Assembly: GCF_035918155.1 (NCBI RefSeq)
Contig: NZ_CP109328.1
Coordinates: 248,001-312,000, forward strand
Direction of reading: 5' to 3'
Origin: Streptomyces sp. NBC_01591
GTDB lineage: Bacteria > Actinomycetota > Actinomycetes > Streptomycetales > Streptomycetaceae
DNA length: 64,000 nucleotides
Shown here: piece after piece, positions 51,417 to 58,664 of the stretch
Layout of the letters: every line of letters begins with the position of its first letter
Numbering within the stretch: the first letter of the stretch is position 1
Notes under the pieces: generated by a model
Told to the model about the DNA's origin: nothing
Seen by the model: only the letters and a program-made list of their open reading frames with translations
Databases searched by the model: none
Made by a program: the position numbers and the translations under genes

Positions 51417-51926
51417 TCAGGTGTGGTGTCGGGTGGGGTCGAATCCGTGGTGCAGGTAGAGAGTGGTGTCGTGGGTCAGGGCGCGGGCGCAGGCGTGGAG
51501 GCGGCGGGCCATGTGCGGTGGGAGGAGGGTGTGCCACTCCTCGGGTGCCGCGAGCTTCCACTCGGTCAGTTCGCCGGTGTCGAGGCGCACCTGCTGCTGG
51601 GCCTGTTCCTGCGTGGTCAGGCCGCCGTCGAAGATGAAGTTGACGAGCGGGGGGCGGCCGTCGGGCTGTTCGGGCACCCAGTCGACGACCAGCAGCCGGC
51701 CCGGGGTGAGGTCGAGGCCCAGCTCTTCCTTGATTTCGCGCTGAAACGCTCGCCTCGGGTCCTCGCCCAGGTCCAGCCCGCCGCCGGGGACCTCCCAGTA
51801 GTCGCGGTAGGACGGTTTCACCAGAAGGAACCGTCCGGCCTTGTCGCGGATGGCCGCTCCAGCCCCACCAATGATCTTGGGGAGGGTGGCGTAGTACTCG
51901 GCGGGAGGCAGATGCACGGTGCTCAT
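51417..51926 (-). CDS. NUDIX hydrolase
   Basis: 169 residues from the ATG at 51926. The Nudix box is clear: GGGLDLGEDPRRAFQREIKE, ELGLDL, with the GX5E and REXXEE residues. The flanking strands (AIRDKAGRFLLVKPSYRDYW, LVNFIFDGGL) fit the fold. The substrate is unknown. It may remove a nucleotide-linked by-product or activate the pathway's sugar. It lies 57 bp before the aminotransferase start, so it is probably co-transcribed. Confidence 0.88.
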   Translation of the reverse strand: MSTVHLPPAEYYATLPKIIGGAGAAIRDKAGRFLLVKPSYRDYWEVPGGGLDLGEDPRRAFQREIKEELGLDLTPGRLLVVDWVPEQPDGRPPLVNFIFDGGLTTQEQAQQQVRLDTGELTEWKLAAPEEWHTLLPPHMARRLHACARALTHDTTLYLHHGFDPTRHHT

Positions 51927-52010
51927 GGAGCGGGACGCTATCCGTGCCGCTCGCACCACCCGGAGAGCATCATCTGCCTGGCACAAAACAGTGACAAACC
52001 GGTGTGATTC

Positions 52011-52865
52011 TCACTCCAGTGGCACGGGCTGGTGGTCGGCGGCCAGTTCGTCGCCGTCGCGCCGGTAGGTACGCGGGCAGTCGGTGCAGCGCAGTGCGGC
52101 GTCCAGGGTGTGGCCGCACCGGCATACCCAGCCGACCTGTCGGGCGGGGTTTCCGATCACCAGTCCGTGGGCGGGGACGTCGCGCATGACGACTGCGCCG
52201 AGCGCGACCAGGGCGTGCGGGCCGACGGTGACGCCGGGCGCGATGACGGCCGCGGCCCCGATCGTGGCCCCGGTACCGATGGTGACGGGGTGACGGGTCC
52301 AGTCCTCGGGGCCCTTTCGTCGCCCGTCGGGGGTGGTTGACCGCGGGGCCGGATCCTCCAGGACGAGCACGCCCGGGCAGATCATCGCCTCGTCGCCCAC
52401 GTCCGCACCGAACACGTTGGCGTAGTTCCCGATCTTCACGCGGTCGCCGATGGTGCTGCCGGCACCAATGAAGGAGCCCTTGCCCAAGGTGCAGTCGGTG
52501 CCGACCACCGCGCCGTCGGTGACCTGGGACTGATGCCACAGACGTGTGCCTTCTCCGACGCTCGCTCCGGCGTCGGACCAGCCCGGTTCCGGAGTGTCGC
52601 CACGGTGTTCCTGATGCACGGGAGCGCTCCTGTCGGCGGTGGGCAGGCGGCCGACCAGGTCGGCGGGGGTGGCGGCGTCGGAGAGGGCCGGGCCGGGGAC
52701 GGCCAGGCCAGTGGCCCGTTCGACGGCCATCGCCAGGGTGAGCCGGTCCAGGGAATCCAGCCCGAGGTCGCGGAAGTCGGTGTCCGGCCCCGGGGCGGTG
52801 CCGGGGCGGATGTGCCGGACCGCGTCCAGGACCTGCTCCACGAGGCTCTGGTCGGCGGCGGTCAC
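52011..52865 (-). CDS. Acyl carrier protein fused to a hexapeptide-repeat N-acyltransferase
   Basis: 284 residues from a GTG at 52865 (GGAGGCACTGCG before it), overlapping the preceding stop. Residues 8-75 are an ACP/PCP-type carrier with FRDLGLDSLDRLTLAMAVER, phosphopantetheine Ser at 38. Residues 95-255 are a left-handed beta-helix acyltransferase of the WlbB/PglD type: DAGASVGEGTRLWHQSQVTD, IGNYANVFGADVGDEAMICP, TIGAAAVIAPGVTVGPHALV. The end has a CxCGH...CxxC zinc-ribbon-like motif. A carrier-bound acyl group could be passed directly to the amino sugar. This fusion is unusual. Confidence 0.85.
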   Translation of the reverse strand: MTAADQSLVEQVLDAVRHIRPGTAPGPDTDFRDLGLDSLDRLTLAMAVERATGLAVPGPALSDAATPADLVGRLPTADRSAPVHQEHRGDTPEPGWSDAGASVGEGTRLWHQSQVTDGAVVGTDCTLGKGSFIGAGSTIGDRVKIGNYANVFGADVGDEAMICPGVLVLEDPAPRSTTPDGRRKGPEDWTRHPVTIGTGATIGAAAVIAPGVTVGPHALVALGAVVMRDVPAHGLVIGNPARQVGWVCRCGHTLDAALRCTDCPRTYRRDGDELAADHQPVPLE

Positions 52866-53324
52866 CGCAGTGCCTCCATGCGGCGGGCGAGCGCGAACAG
52901 CGATGGGACGGCCTCGATGACCGGGGCCTGGTCCCACAGCCGCCGCATCGCGGCCCCGGCCTGCGAGTCCTCGCCCAGCAGGGCGCGCAGCGCGAGGCTG
53001 GTGAAGGCGGCGAACTCGGCCTGCTGGGAGAGCGAGAGATGCCCGCCCGCCTGCAGCAGGTGTTCCAGCATTCCCTGGGCGGCTCCTTGGGCGAGGACGT
53101 CGTCGATGTGCGGGGCCGGCATCGGCCGCTGTGCCCGGTAGGGGTGGGTGGTGAGACTGCCCGGTGCGGTGATCTCGTCGGCGACCAGTTGGGCCAGGCG
53201 CGGGGCCAGCAGCACCCCGCACCGGTAGGTGGCTGTCGCCAGCAGGATGGACGGTTCGCCGGTACGGCCGATGAGCGGCAGGTGGTCCAGGGTGTAGGGG
53301 CGCAGCCCCGTTCGTGTGTCCTTA
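52862..53324 (-). pseudogene. FAD-dependent amine oxidase (DAO-type), C-terminal part
   Basis: The frame has the DAO C-terminal signature GLRPYTLDHLPLIGRTGEPS, ATATYRCGVLLAPRLAQLVA, followed by an unusual 75-residue helical tail ending ARRMEALR. The FAD-binding N-terminus is missing. The sequence beyond two tandem IS elements (55561-55581) continues the same frame for a few codons (HVHAAKD) before IS3 copy 2 cuts it. It would have been the first gene of the operon. Confidence 0.72.
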
Positions 53325-53359
53325 GAGGTCATCTCATATGGCTGGGTAGGCTGTTCGCC

Positions 53360-53719
53360 GTGGTGGAGATAGTTGAGCGGCTGGTGCCCGACGAATTATG
53401 GGAGTTGTTCCAGCGGGTGGTGCCGGAGGCGCCGTCGCGGCCGCAGGGTGGTGGCCGACGTCGACATGGCGATCGGAAGGTTCTGGCGGCGATCGTGTTC
53501 GTAGCGACGTCGGGCTGCACGTGGCAGCAGCTGCCCGCGGCGTCGTTCGGACCGTCCGGTGCGACGGCCCACCGCCGGTTCACCGAGTGGACGAAGGCCA
53601 GGGTGTGGGCCAAGCTCCACCGCCTGGTCCTTGACGAACTCGGTGCCCGCGGCGACCTGGACTGGTCCCGTTGCGCGATCGACTCGGTGAACATGCGGGC
53701 CCTGAAAAGGGGGACCTGA
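53360..53719 (+). CDS. IS5-type transposase, first frame
   Basis: About 119 residues from a GTG at 53360. N-terminal DUF4096-type domain (VPDELWELFQRVVPEAPSRP, TWQQLPAASFGPSGATAHRR) and first catalytic Asp (WSRCAIDSVNMRAL). Just before the stop is an A4-G5 run (CTGAAAAGGGGGACC, near 53702-53716), where a -1 shift would join it to the next frame. Confidence 0.86.
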   Translation: MVEIVERLVPDELWELFQRVVPEAPSRPQGGGRRRHGDRKVLAAIVFVATSGCTWQQLPAASFGPSGATAHRRFTEWTKARVWAKLHRLVLDELGARGDLDWSRCAIDSVNMRALKRGT

Positions 53720-54183
53720 CAGGTCCGAATCCTGTAGACCGGGGCAAATACGGCTCGAAGATCCATCTGATCACCGAGCGGACCGGTCTGCCCCTGTCTG
53801 TCGGCATCTCCGGCGCCAACGTCCACGACAGCCAGGCCCTGATCCCGCTCGTAAAGGGCATACCTCCGATCCGGTCCCGCCGACGCAAGCCCGGCAAGCT
53901 CCACGCCGACAAGGGCTATGACTACCGCCACCTGCGGCAATGGCTGGCACAGCGAGGGATTGGGCATCGCATCGCCCGCAAGGGCGTGGAGACGCCACAG
54001 CGGCTCGGACGACACCGCTGGACCATCGAACGGACCATGGCCTGGCTCGCCGGCTGCCGCCGACTCCACCGCCGCTACGAACGCAAGGCCGAGCACTTCC
54101 TCGCCTTCACCAGCCTCGCGTGCACCCTCATCTGCTACCGCAGACTCAAGACGACTTCATGCGTTGTGAAAGCTGCGCCATGA
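53671..54183 (+). CDS. IS5-type transposase, second frame
   Basis: After the shift the product reads DLTGPNPVDRGKYGSKIHLI, LHADKGYDYRHLRQWLAQRG (second Asp) and RHRWTIERTMAWLAGCRRLH (Glu). The length and the programmed-frameshift layout are normal for IS427-group elements. Its TGA overlaps the start of the passenger gene as ATGA. Confidence 0.86.
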   Translation: MRDRLGEHAGPEKGDLTGPNPVDRGKYGSKIHLITERTGLPLSVGISGANVHDSQALIPLVKGIPPIRSRRRKPGKLHADKGYDYRHLRQWLAQRGIGHRIARKGVETPQRLGRHRWTIERTMAWLAGCRRLHRRYERKAEHFLAFTSLACTLICYRRLKTTSCVVKAAP

Positions 54184-54515
54184 TGGCCCGCGTGAGCGAA
54201 GAAACTGCGTTTGAGGCCGTGTCACGCCTGTACCAAGAGTTCATGAAGTTGCCCTTTCCTCCCAGATTGGGCGGCGCGGACCGGGCCGGCTTCGACCTGG
54301 TGATGCTGGACTCGGACACCGCGGGCTGGGTCTTCACCTGGGTCAAGAACGGAGGCGAGCTCGAAGCGCGAGGCCGAAGCGGTCTGCTTCGTTGCATCGC
54401 CCGCCTGGACCGGGTCATACCTGTACTCAGCGAAGCGGACGACCCTGAGTACTGGCACCGCCTGCACGAGATGGCTCGACTTGTCGCGGATTCCCCACAC
54501 GTAGCCACCAAATGA
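54180..54515 (+). CDS. Small passenger protein coupled to the IS5-type transposase
   Basis: 111 residues. The ATG at 54180 overlaps the transposase stop (ATGA), and the gene ends just inside the right inverted repeat. The protein is soluble with mixed helix and strand (EAVSRLYQEFMKLPFPPRLG, RAGFDLVMLDSDTAGWVFTW, CIARLDRVIPVLSEADDPEY). I do not recognise it. Its position suggests an element-borne accessory protein. Confidence 0.65.
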   Translation: MMARVSEETAFEAVSRLYQEFMKLPFPPRLGGADRAGFDLVMLDSDTAGWVFTWVKNGGELEARGRSGLLRCIARLDRVIPVLSEADDPEYWHRLHEMARLVADSPHVATK

Positions 54516-54527
54516 GATGACTTCTTA

Positions 54528-55557
54528 CGAGTTGGTGCGTGATAGCGGGTGAGGCTGTGGTGGCCTGGTCCCGGGTGGTCGTTCAGGTGGTGGCGGTGCG
54601 GTCGGAGACGAGGCCGGCGATGGCGCGGTAGGTGTCGGGCAGCCGGTCTCGACGGTGGGTCCAGCGGATGAGTTGTCTCCATCGTTTGTGGTCGGCGAGG
54701 GCGTGTTCGACGGTGATGCGGTCGGATGAGTGCCAGTGTCGGTCGCGTTCCCAGCGTTCGTGGACGTCGGGCAGTGCGCTCTTGTTCGGCTTCCTGGGTG
54801 GTGTGATCGCCTGGCCTGGGTGATCACGTCTGAGGCCGAGGTAGCCGTCGTCCAGGAGGACCTCCACGTCGGGGAAGTGCTGGAAGCAAACGGCGATGCC
54901 CTCGTTGCGTGCCGCGGTCGCATCATGCATCCGCCCAGGTCGCAGGGCATCGGCCCATAACGTGCGACCTCGGTGGTCGGCAACGACTTCATGGTGTTCT
55001 GTTTCTTCTTGCCCGAGACGAACGCACGGCGTCCGCCGCGGCTGGCCGGGGGCCGGCGAACCTGGATCTCGGTGGCGTCCAGGCGGAGCTCGATGCCCTC
55101 GGCCTGGGCGTAGGCGAATACGTCCGCCAGTGTCTTCAGACGCAGGGTGGGCTGGCCGGGGACCGCGCAGCCCCGCTCGGCCAAGAGGGTGCGGATCTCG
55201 CCGACGGCTCGGGTGATGGTGGAACGGTCGACACCGAACAGCAGCCCCAGCACCGAGTGCGGCAAGTCGTGCCGCAGGTGGATGAGCGTGGCCACCAGCC
55301 GGTCGACGAAGACCAACTGGTGCCGAGCGCCGGCACCCGCGGCCCGCTTTCTCGCCCCGCCTCGTACTTCATGACGGCGGCCTTCGACTGTGGCCTGCCA
55401 CGGCTGGGCCAACTCCTGTGCCAGACAGCTCAGATGACGCCGGGAGATCCCGGTGAAGAGCCGATGCGCGAAGACCGCCCGATTGACCTTGATCGTCACA
55501 GGTGGATCATGTCATCCATCAGCGCGGACGCTTCACCCGCTATCACGCACCAACTCG
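54528..55557 (-). mobile_element. IS5-family element adjacent to the previous one
   Basis: Perfect terminal repeats begin CGAGTTGGTGCGTGATAGCG at the left (54528) and recur inverted at the right (ending 55557), 25 bp long. TTA lies outside both ends; the left TTA (54525-54527) is also the right-hand duplication of the neighbouring element. The element is 1030 bp with a frameshifted transposase. Confidence 0.82.
54583..55499 (-). pseudogene. IS5-family transposase (HTH_Tnp_4/DDE_Tnp_4 type), frameshifted
   Basis: From ATG 55499 the frame gives AVFAHRLFTGISRRHLSCLA, LVFVDRLVATLIHLRHDLPH, VLGLLFGVDRSTITRAVGEI and LRLDATEIQVRRPPASRGGR, RAFVSGKKKQNTMKS (first Asp). After a frame change near 54988 it continues VADHRGRTLWADALRPGRMH, EVLLDDGYLGLRRDH (second Asp), and HWHSSDRITVEHALADHKRW (Glu). 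One indel separates it from an intact transposase. Confidence 0.82.
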
Positions 55558-55614
55558 TTAGCCGCGTGGACATGGAGGGAGTGAAGTTTCCCCGTGATCT
55601 TGGACACGTCGCCG

Positions 55615-56511
55615 TTACGCCGCGAGGGCCTGATCCTGCTGGTAGCGCAGGCGTGTCTCGTGGGGTGTGAGGTAGCCCCAGTGGACGTGCTTGCGCAGGC
55701 GGCGTCTGTTGTAGAAGGTCTCGATGAAGTCGAAGATGCCGGCGCGGGCGGTCGCGCGGTCGGGCCAGAAGTGGGTGCCGATCTCCTCTTTGAGCACAGC
55801 CCAGAAGCTCTCCGCGGCGGCGTTGTCGAAGCAGCTCCCGGTCCGGCCCATGCTTTGCCTGTGCTCCAACAGGCCGATTCTGTCGCGCAGTTGGCGGGAG
55901 GTGTATTCCGATCCGCGGTCGCTGTGGATCACGCAGCCGGGTTCCAGGCGGCCCAGCGCGGCGGCCATGTCGAGCGCGTCGACGACGAGTTCGGTGCGGT
56001 GGTGGTTGGCCATCGAGTAGCCGATGACCTCGCGCGTGGCCAGGTCCAGCCACGCGGCGAGGTAGAGCCAGCCCTCGGCGGTGGGGATGTAGGTGATGTC
56101 CCCGACGATCTTCGTGCCGGGGCGGGTGGCGGTGAAGTCCCGGCCAATCAGGTCCGGCGACGGGGCGGCTTTGGTGTCGGCCCTGGTCAGGCTGCGGCGT
56201 CCGGTGCGCCGGCTGTTCCCGGCGATGCCGTGCTCCCGCATGACCCGTTCCACCCGCTTGCGGTTGACCGGCCGGCCCCGCCGACGCAGTTCGGCGGTGA
56301 CGCGCGGGACGCCGTAGTTCCGCCGGGACGCGAGGTGGATCACCGTGATCTCGTGCGCCAGGGCCTCATCGGCCCGCCGCCGCGCTGCGCGGGCTTCCCG
56401 TCCGGCCACCCACGCGTAGTACGTGGAACGGGCGGTCTTCGTCACCTTGCACAGCAGCGTGACCGGGTAGTTCGCCTTCTCCGCGTGGATGAACCGGCAT
56501 ATCTCGCTCAC
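55615..56511 (-). CDS. IS3 family transposase OrfB, copy 2
   Basis: About 298 residues from a GTG at 56511, overlapping the orfA stop as GTGA. The DDE residues are in VGDITYI, IHSDRGSEY and AAAESFWAVLKEE. It differs from copy 1 at two positions: His in GTHFWPD and Thr in GYLTPHE. It appears intact. Confidence 0.93.
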   Translation of the reverse strand: MSEICRFIHAEKANYPVTLLCKVTKTARSTYYAWVAGREARAARRRADEALAHEITVIHLASRRNYGVPRVTAELRRRGRPVNRKRVERVMREHGIAGNSRRTGRRSLTRADTKAAPSPDLIGRDFTATRPGTKIVGDITYIPTAEGWLYLAAWLDLATREVIGYSMANHHRTELVVDALDMAAALGRLEPGCVIHSDRGSEYTSRQLRDRIGLLEHRQSMGRTGSCFDNAAAESFWAVLKEEIGTHFWPDRATARAGIFDFIETFYNRRRLRKHVHWGYLTPHETRLRYQQDQALAA

Positions 56512-56840
56512 CGGTCGCTCTCCTTCGCGAAGAAGGCCGTCGCTTTTTTCAGGATCTCGATTGTTTTCGCCTGCTCGCCGGTCAGCTTCCGCAGCCTCTT
56601 CAGTTCCTCGTCCCGGTCGTCGGCTCGCCCGGCGGCGGGACCGGATCCGGTGTCCTGAGCGGCACGGGCCTTCTTCACCCAGCCCCGCAGGGACTCCGAG
56701 CTGACCCCGAGCTCCCGGGCGACCTCGGTCACCGTCCGGCCCGACGACCGCACGAGCTCGATCGCGTCCCGCTTGTACTCGTCCGAGTACCGCTTCGTGT
56801 ACTTGCTTCCCACCTGGCACTGCTTCCTCTGGGCTCTCAC
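56508..56840 (-). CDS. IS3 family transposase OrfA, copy 2
   Basis: 110 residues, identical to the product at 1779-2111. It has an HTH (DEYKRDAIELVRSSGRTVTE) and a zipper-like C-terminus, and is coupled to orfB by a GTGA overlap. Confidence 0.93.
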   Translation of the reverse strand: MRAQRKQCQVGSKYTKRYSDEYKRDAIELVRSSGRTVTEVARELGVSSESLRGWVKKARAAQDTGSGPAAGRADDRDEELKRLRKLTGEQAKTIEILKKATAFFAKESDR

Positions 56841-56880
56841 GGCCCAGTCTCCAGGTGTCCACGATCAAGGGGAAGCTTCA

Positions 56881-57087
56881 GTCCGCATCGTCCCCCCGAT
56901 GCCGGCCTTCTACGACATCCCGAACAGCATCAGCGACCTCGTGGATCACATCGTCATGCGGATCCTCGACCAGTTCGATCTCCCCGTGGGCACCGCGGAC
57001 ATCGCGGAGCGGTGGCAGGGCCTGGTCCATACGCGCAGCCACGGACCCATGTCAGGAACGGATCGGCTGCAGCAGCGCAGCCCATGA
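56881..57087 (+). pseudogene. UbiX-family flavin prenyltransferase, C-terminal fragment
   Basis: The frame leaving the IS3 right end gives VRIVPPMPAFYDIPNSISDL, VDHIVMRILDQFDLP. This matches the C-terminal helix and PP-x-PAFY motif of UbiX/phenolic-acid decarboxylase partner proteins. A non-family tail of about 30 residues follows. The N-terminal flavin-binding region is missing. Confidence 0.65.
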
Positions 57088-57606
57088 CCGCACCCAGGGC
57101 ACGGCGGGCGTCCGGTGCGAACAGGGATGGCGCGAGTCCGGCCTCGGGGCAGCCGATCTCGGTCTCGTCCTCGACGGCGAGCTGGGGCAGCACCATGGTG
57201 TCGAGAACGTGACGGGCGCCGCAAAGTCGCTCGGGGGGCGACGTAGCCTGCGGCGTCGATGTTCAACCATTCATGCTCGGTGGTGTCGGGGTCATCGTCC
57301 CGCGCCGTGGCAGCGATGTCCGGCAACAGTTTCCATCCCGGAGATCTGTTCTCGCCTGGCGGCTGCCAGGCGGGCGCAGACGGTCGCGGGCTCGGCGCGG
57401 GCGGTCGGCAAGCCAGAGGTCACGTACGGACTCCGCATAGAAATCCACGTCGGCTTCCCGGCCCGCTTCGCCAACCCGCAGCCCCACAAACAGTGGTGCC
57501 ATGCGTTCGGCGCAGTCGGCTACGTACAGACGGACCGTCTCTCCGTTCCCGCCGCGAAGTGTCCCCGTGACAGCCTCGTCCACCGACGTCTCCACGGCTC
57601 CACCTC
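57010..57606 (-). pseudogene. Decayed conserved streptomycete protein
   Basis: Pieces in three minus frames follow one another in a natural order: VRLYVADCAERMAPLFVGLR, READVDFYAESVRDLW (57600-57400); MPDIAATARDDDPDTTEHEW, LNIDAAGYVAPRATL (57326-57225); MVLPQLAVEDETEIGCPEAG, ALGAVMGCAAAADPFLTWVR (57196-57040). Together they look like one hypothetical protein with at least two frameshifts. Its function is unknown. Confidence 0.5.
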
Positions 57607-58020
57607 TCCTGTAAGCCGTCCCTAACGGCGACATGCTCGCAGGGCGGCCGCGGTCCAGCACCTGGGGCACCAACACCGCAACTGACTAACGCTCACGGGC
57701 CATCTACGGCGCTCAGTCACACCAGATCGCTCAGGCTTCGATGAGATTCACTCAGCCTTCGGTGAGACAGGACACGCACACCCCATATCCAGCAGTAAAG
57801 ACCCATGACGCCCATCACATTTGCCTCGACATGCTGCGCTCAGATCTCGGAGCCTTCCCAGGGAAGCCAACCAGAGGACGGCTTTGCTGGCCGACTCCGT
57901 GAGCCGCGCGCTGCTCGTAGTGGCTGATTACGACTCCGGAGTTCTGCGACAGGCCCCGGGGTGATCGCGTTTCCACAGGTCGCCATTCGCAAGAGCCCTG
58001 GGGGCAGTGGGGGAATTTGC
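57607..58020. other. Intergenic region with the second paired dyad
   Basis: About 410 bases with no supported gene. The paired dyad repeat lies at 57730-57766. The rest shows no clear structure. Confidence 0.45.
57730..57766. repeat. Paired 16-bp dyads, copy 2
   Basis: CTCAGGCTTCGATGAG (57730-57745) and CTCAGCCTTCGGTGAG (57751-57766) with a 5-bp gap. Spacing, order and right-hand flank are the same as at 4510-4546, with one base change in the left dyad and one in the linker. Confidence 0.75.
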
Positions 58021-58611
58021 TCAGCTATCGGGTCTCGGGCTCGGGCTGCCCGCGGCGGTGTGATCGGCGCCGGTGTCGGCCGGAGGTGCTTCGACGGGGA
58101 AGAGGATCGGGCTGATCAGGTACTGCGTGCGGTCGGGTGACGGCTCGTTGGCCAGTTGGGGGGCGATCGCCTCCCGCATCCCTTCGATCATCCCGCGCAG
58201 TTCCCCAGGGCTGAGCCAGACGGCATGCTGCCGGTAGCCGACCAGGTCGGCTACCGGGTCGGCCGTGTCGCGGTCGAGATACGCGGTGAATTCGGCGGCC
58301 AGGGCCGCCAGAGCGGTGGCGAAGGCACTGCGATGGTCGTCGAGCGAGAGTGAATTGACCGCGTCCGTATCGATCCCCGCGCGGTCGCGGCGCAGCCGGT
58401 AGCGGCGCTCGACCGCGCCGCGCACGCGTCGCTCCAGGGCGACTTCCAGGACCCCACCGGCTGCGAGCAGGTCGACGTGCCGGTAGACCGTGGCCTTCGA
58501 GACGTCCCGAATGCGGTCGCACAGCTCGGCGGTGGTCAGCTCCCTGCCGCCGGACATCGCGTGCACCACCCGCAACCGCACCGGGTGTGCCAAGAGTTCG
58601 AAAGCGTCCAT
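58021..58611 (-). CDS. ArsR-like winged-helix regulator
   Basis: 196 residues. The N-terminal winged helix shows MDAFELLAHPVRLRVVHAMS, TTAELCDRIRDVSKATVYRH and VDLLAAGGVLEVALERRVRG. A C-terminal helical effector domain (SAFATALAALAAEFTAYLDR, VWLSPGELRGMIEGMREAI) resembles streptomycete regulators that pair with exported or hydrolase genes. It is divergent from the alpha/beta-hydrolase gene. An inverted repeat in the 53-bp intergenic gap is a likely operator for both. Confidence 0.85.
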   Translation of the reverse strand: MDAFELLAHPVRLRVVHAMSGGRELTTAELCDRIRDVSKATVYRHVDLLAAGGVLEVALERRVRGAVERRYRLRRDRAGIDTDAVNSLSLDDHRSAFATALAALAAEFTAYLDRDTADPVADLVGYRQHAVWLSPGELRGMIEGMREAIAPQLANEPSPDRTQYLISPILFPVEAPPADTGADHTAAGSPSPRPDS

Positions 58612-58613
58612 CC

Positions 58614-58654
58614 CTCAATAGTCTCATGCCATGCTACCGTTCGCATCTATTGAG
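58614..58654. promoter_or_regulatory. Inverted-repeat operator between regulator and hydrolase
   Basis: CTCAATAG (58614-58621) and CTATTGAG (58647-58654) are perfect inverted 8-mers separated by 25 bp. They lie between divergent start codons and are a natural site for the winged-helix regulator. Confidence 0.6.
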
Positions 58655-58664
58655 AAAGGTTGTG

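Larger units (their letters stand above)
53325..54524 (+). mobile_element. IS5-type (IS427-group) element with a passenger gene
   Basis: Terminal repeats GAGGTCATCTCATATGG (left) and the complement of GAAGTCATCTCATTTGG (right) bound 1200 bp. TTA flanks both ends as target duplication. The element carries a two-frame transposase and, overlapping its stop, a small extra gene (54180-54515). It is inserted in the DAO gene, directly beside a second element. Confidence 0.8.
55582..56880 (-). mobile_element. IS3-family insertion sequence, copy 2
   Basis: 1299 bp with the same ends as copy 1 (853-2151), in the same orientation, 54,729 bp away. Two base differences are seen, both changing orfB codons. 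The flanks ('gag' and 'gtc') do not form a target duplication. It truncates the DAO gene on one side and a UbiX-like gene on the other. Confidence 0.92.

Noticed and set aside
49225..51561. Single minus-strand frame of 778 codons covering oxidoreductase and aminotransferase
   Set aside because: The upstream half is an Arg/Pro-rich shadow of the aminotransferase gene. The real oxidoreductase starts at 50244.
53713..53745. tRNA-like T-arm (GGTCCGAATCC) after a short GC stem
   Set aside because: It lies inside the IS5-type transposase second frame and encodes the conserved TGPNPVDRGK stretch. No acceptor or anticodon stems pair around it.
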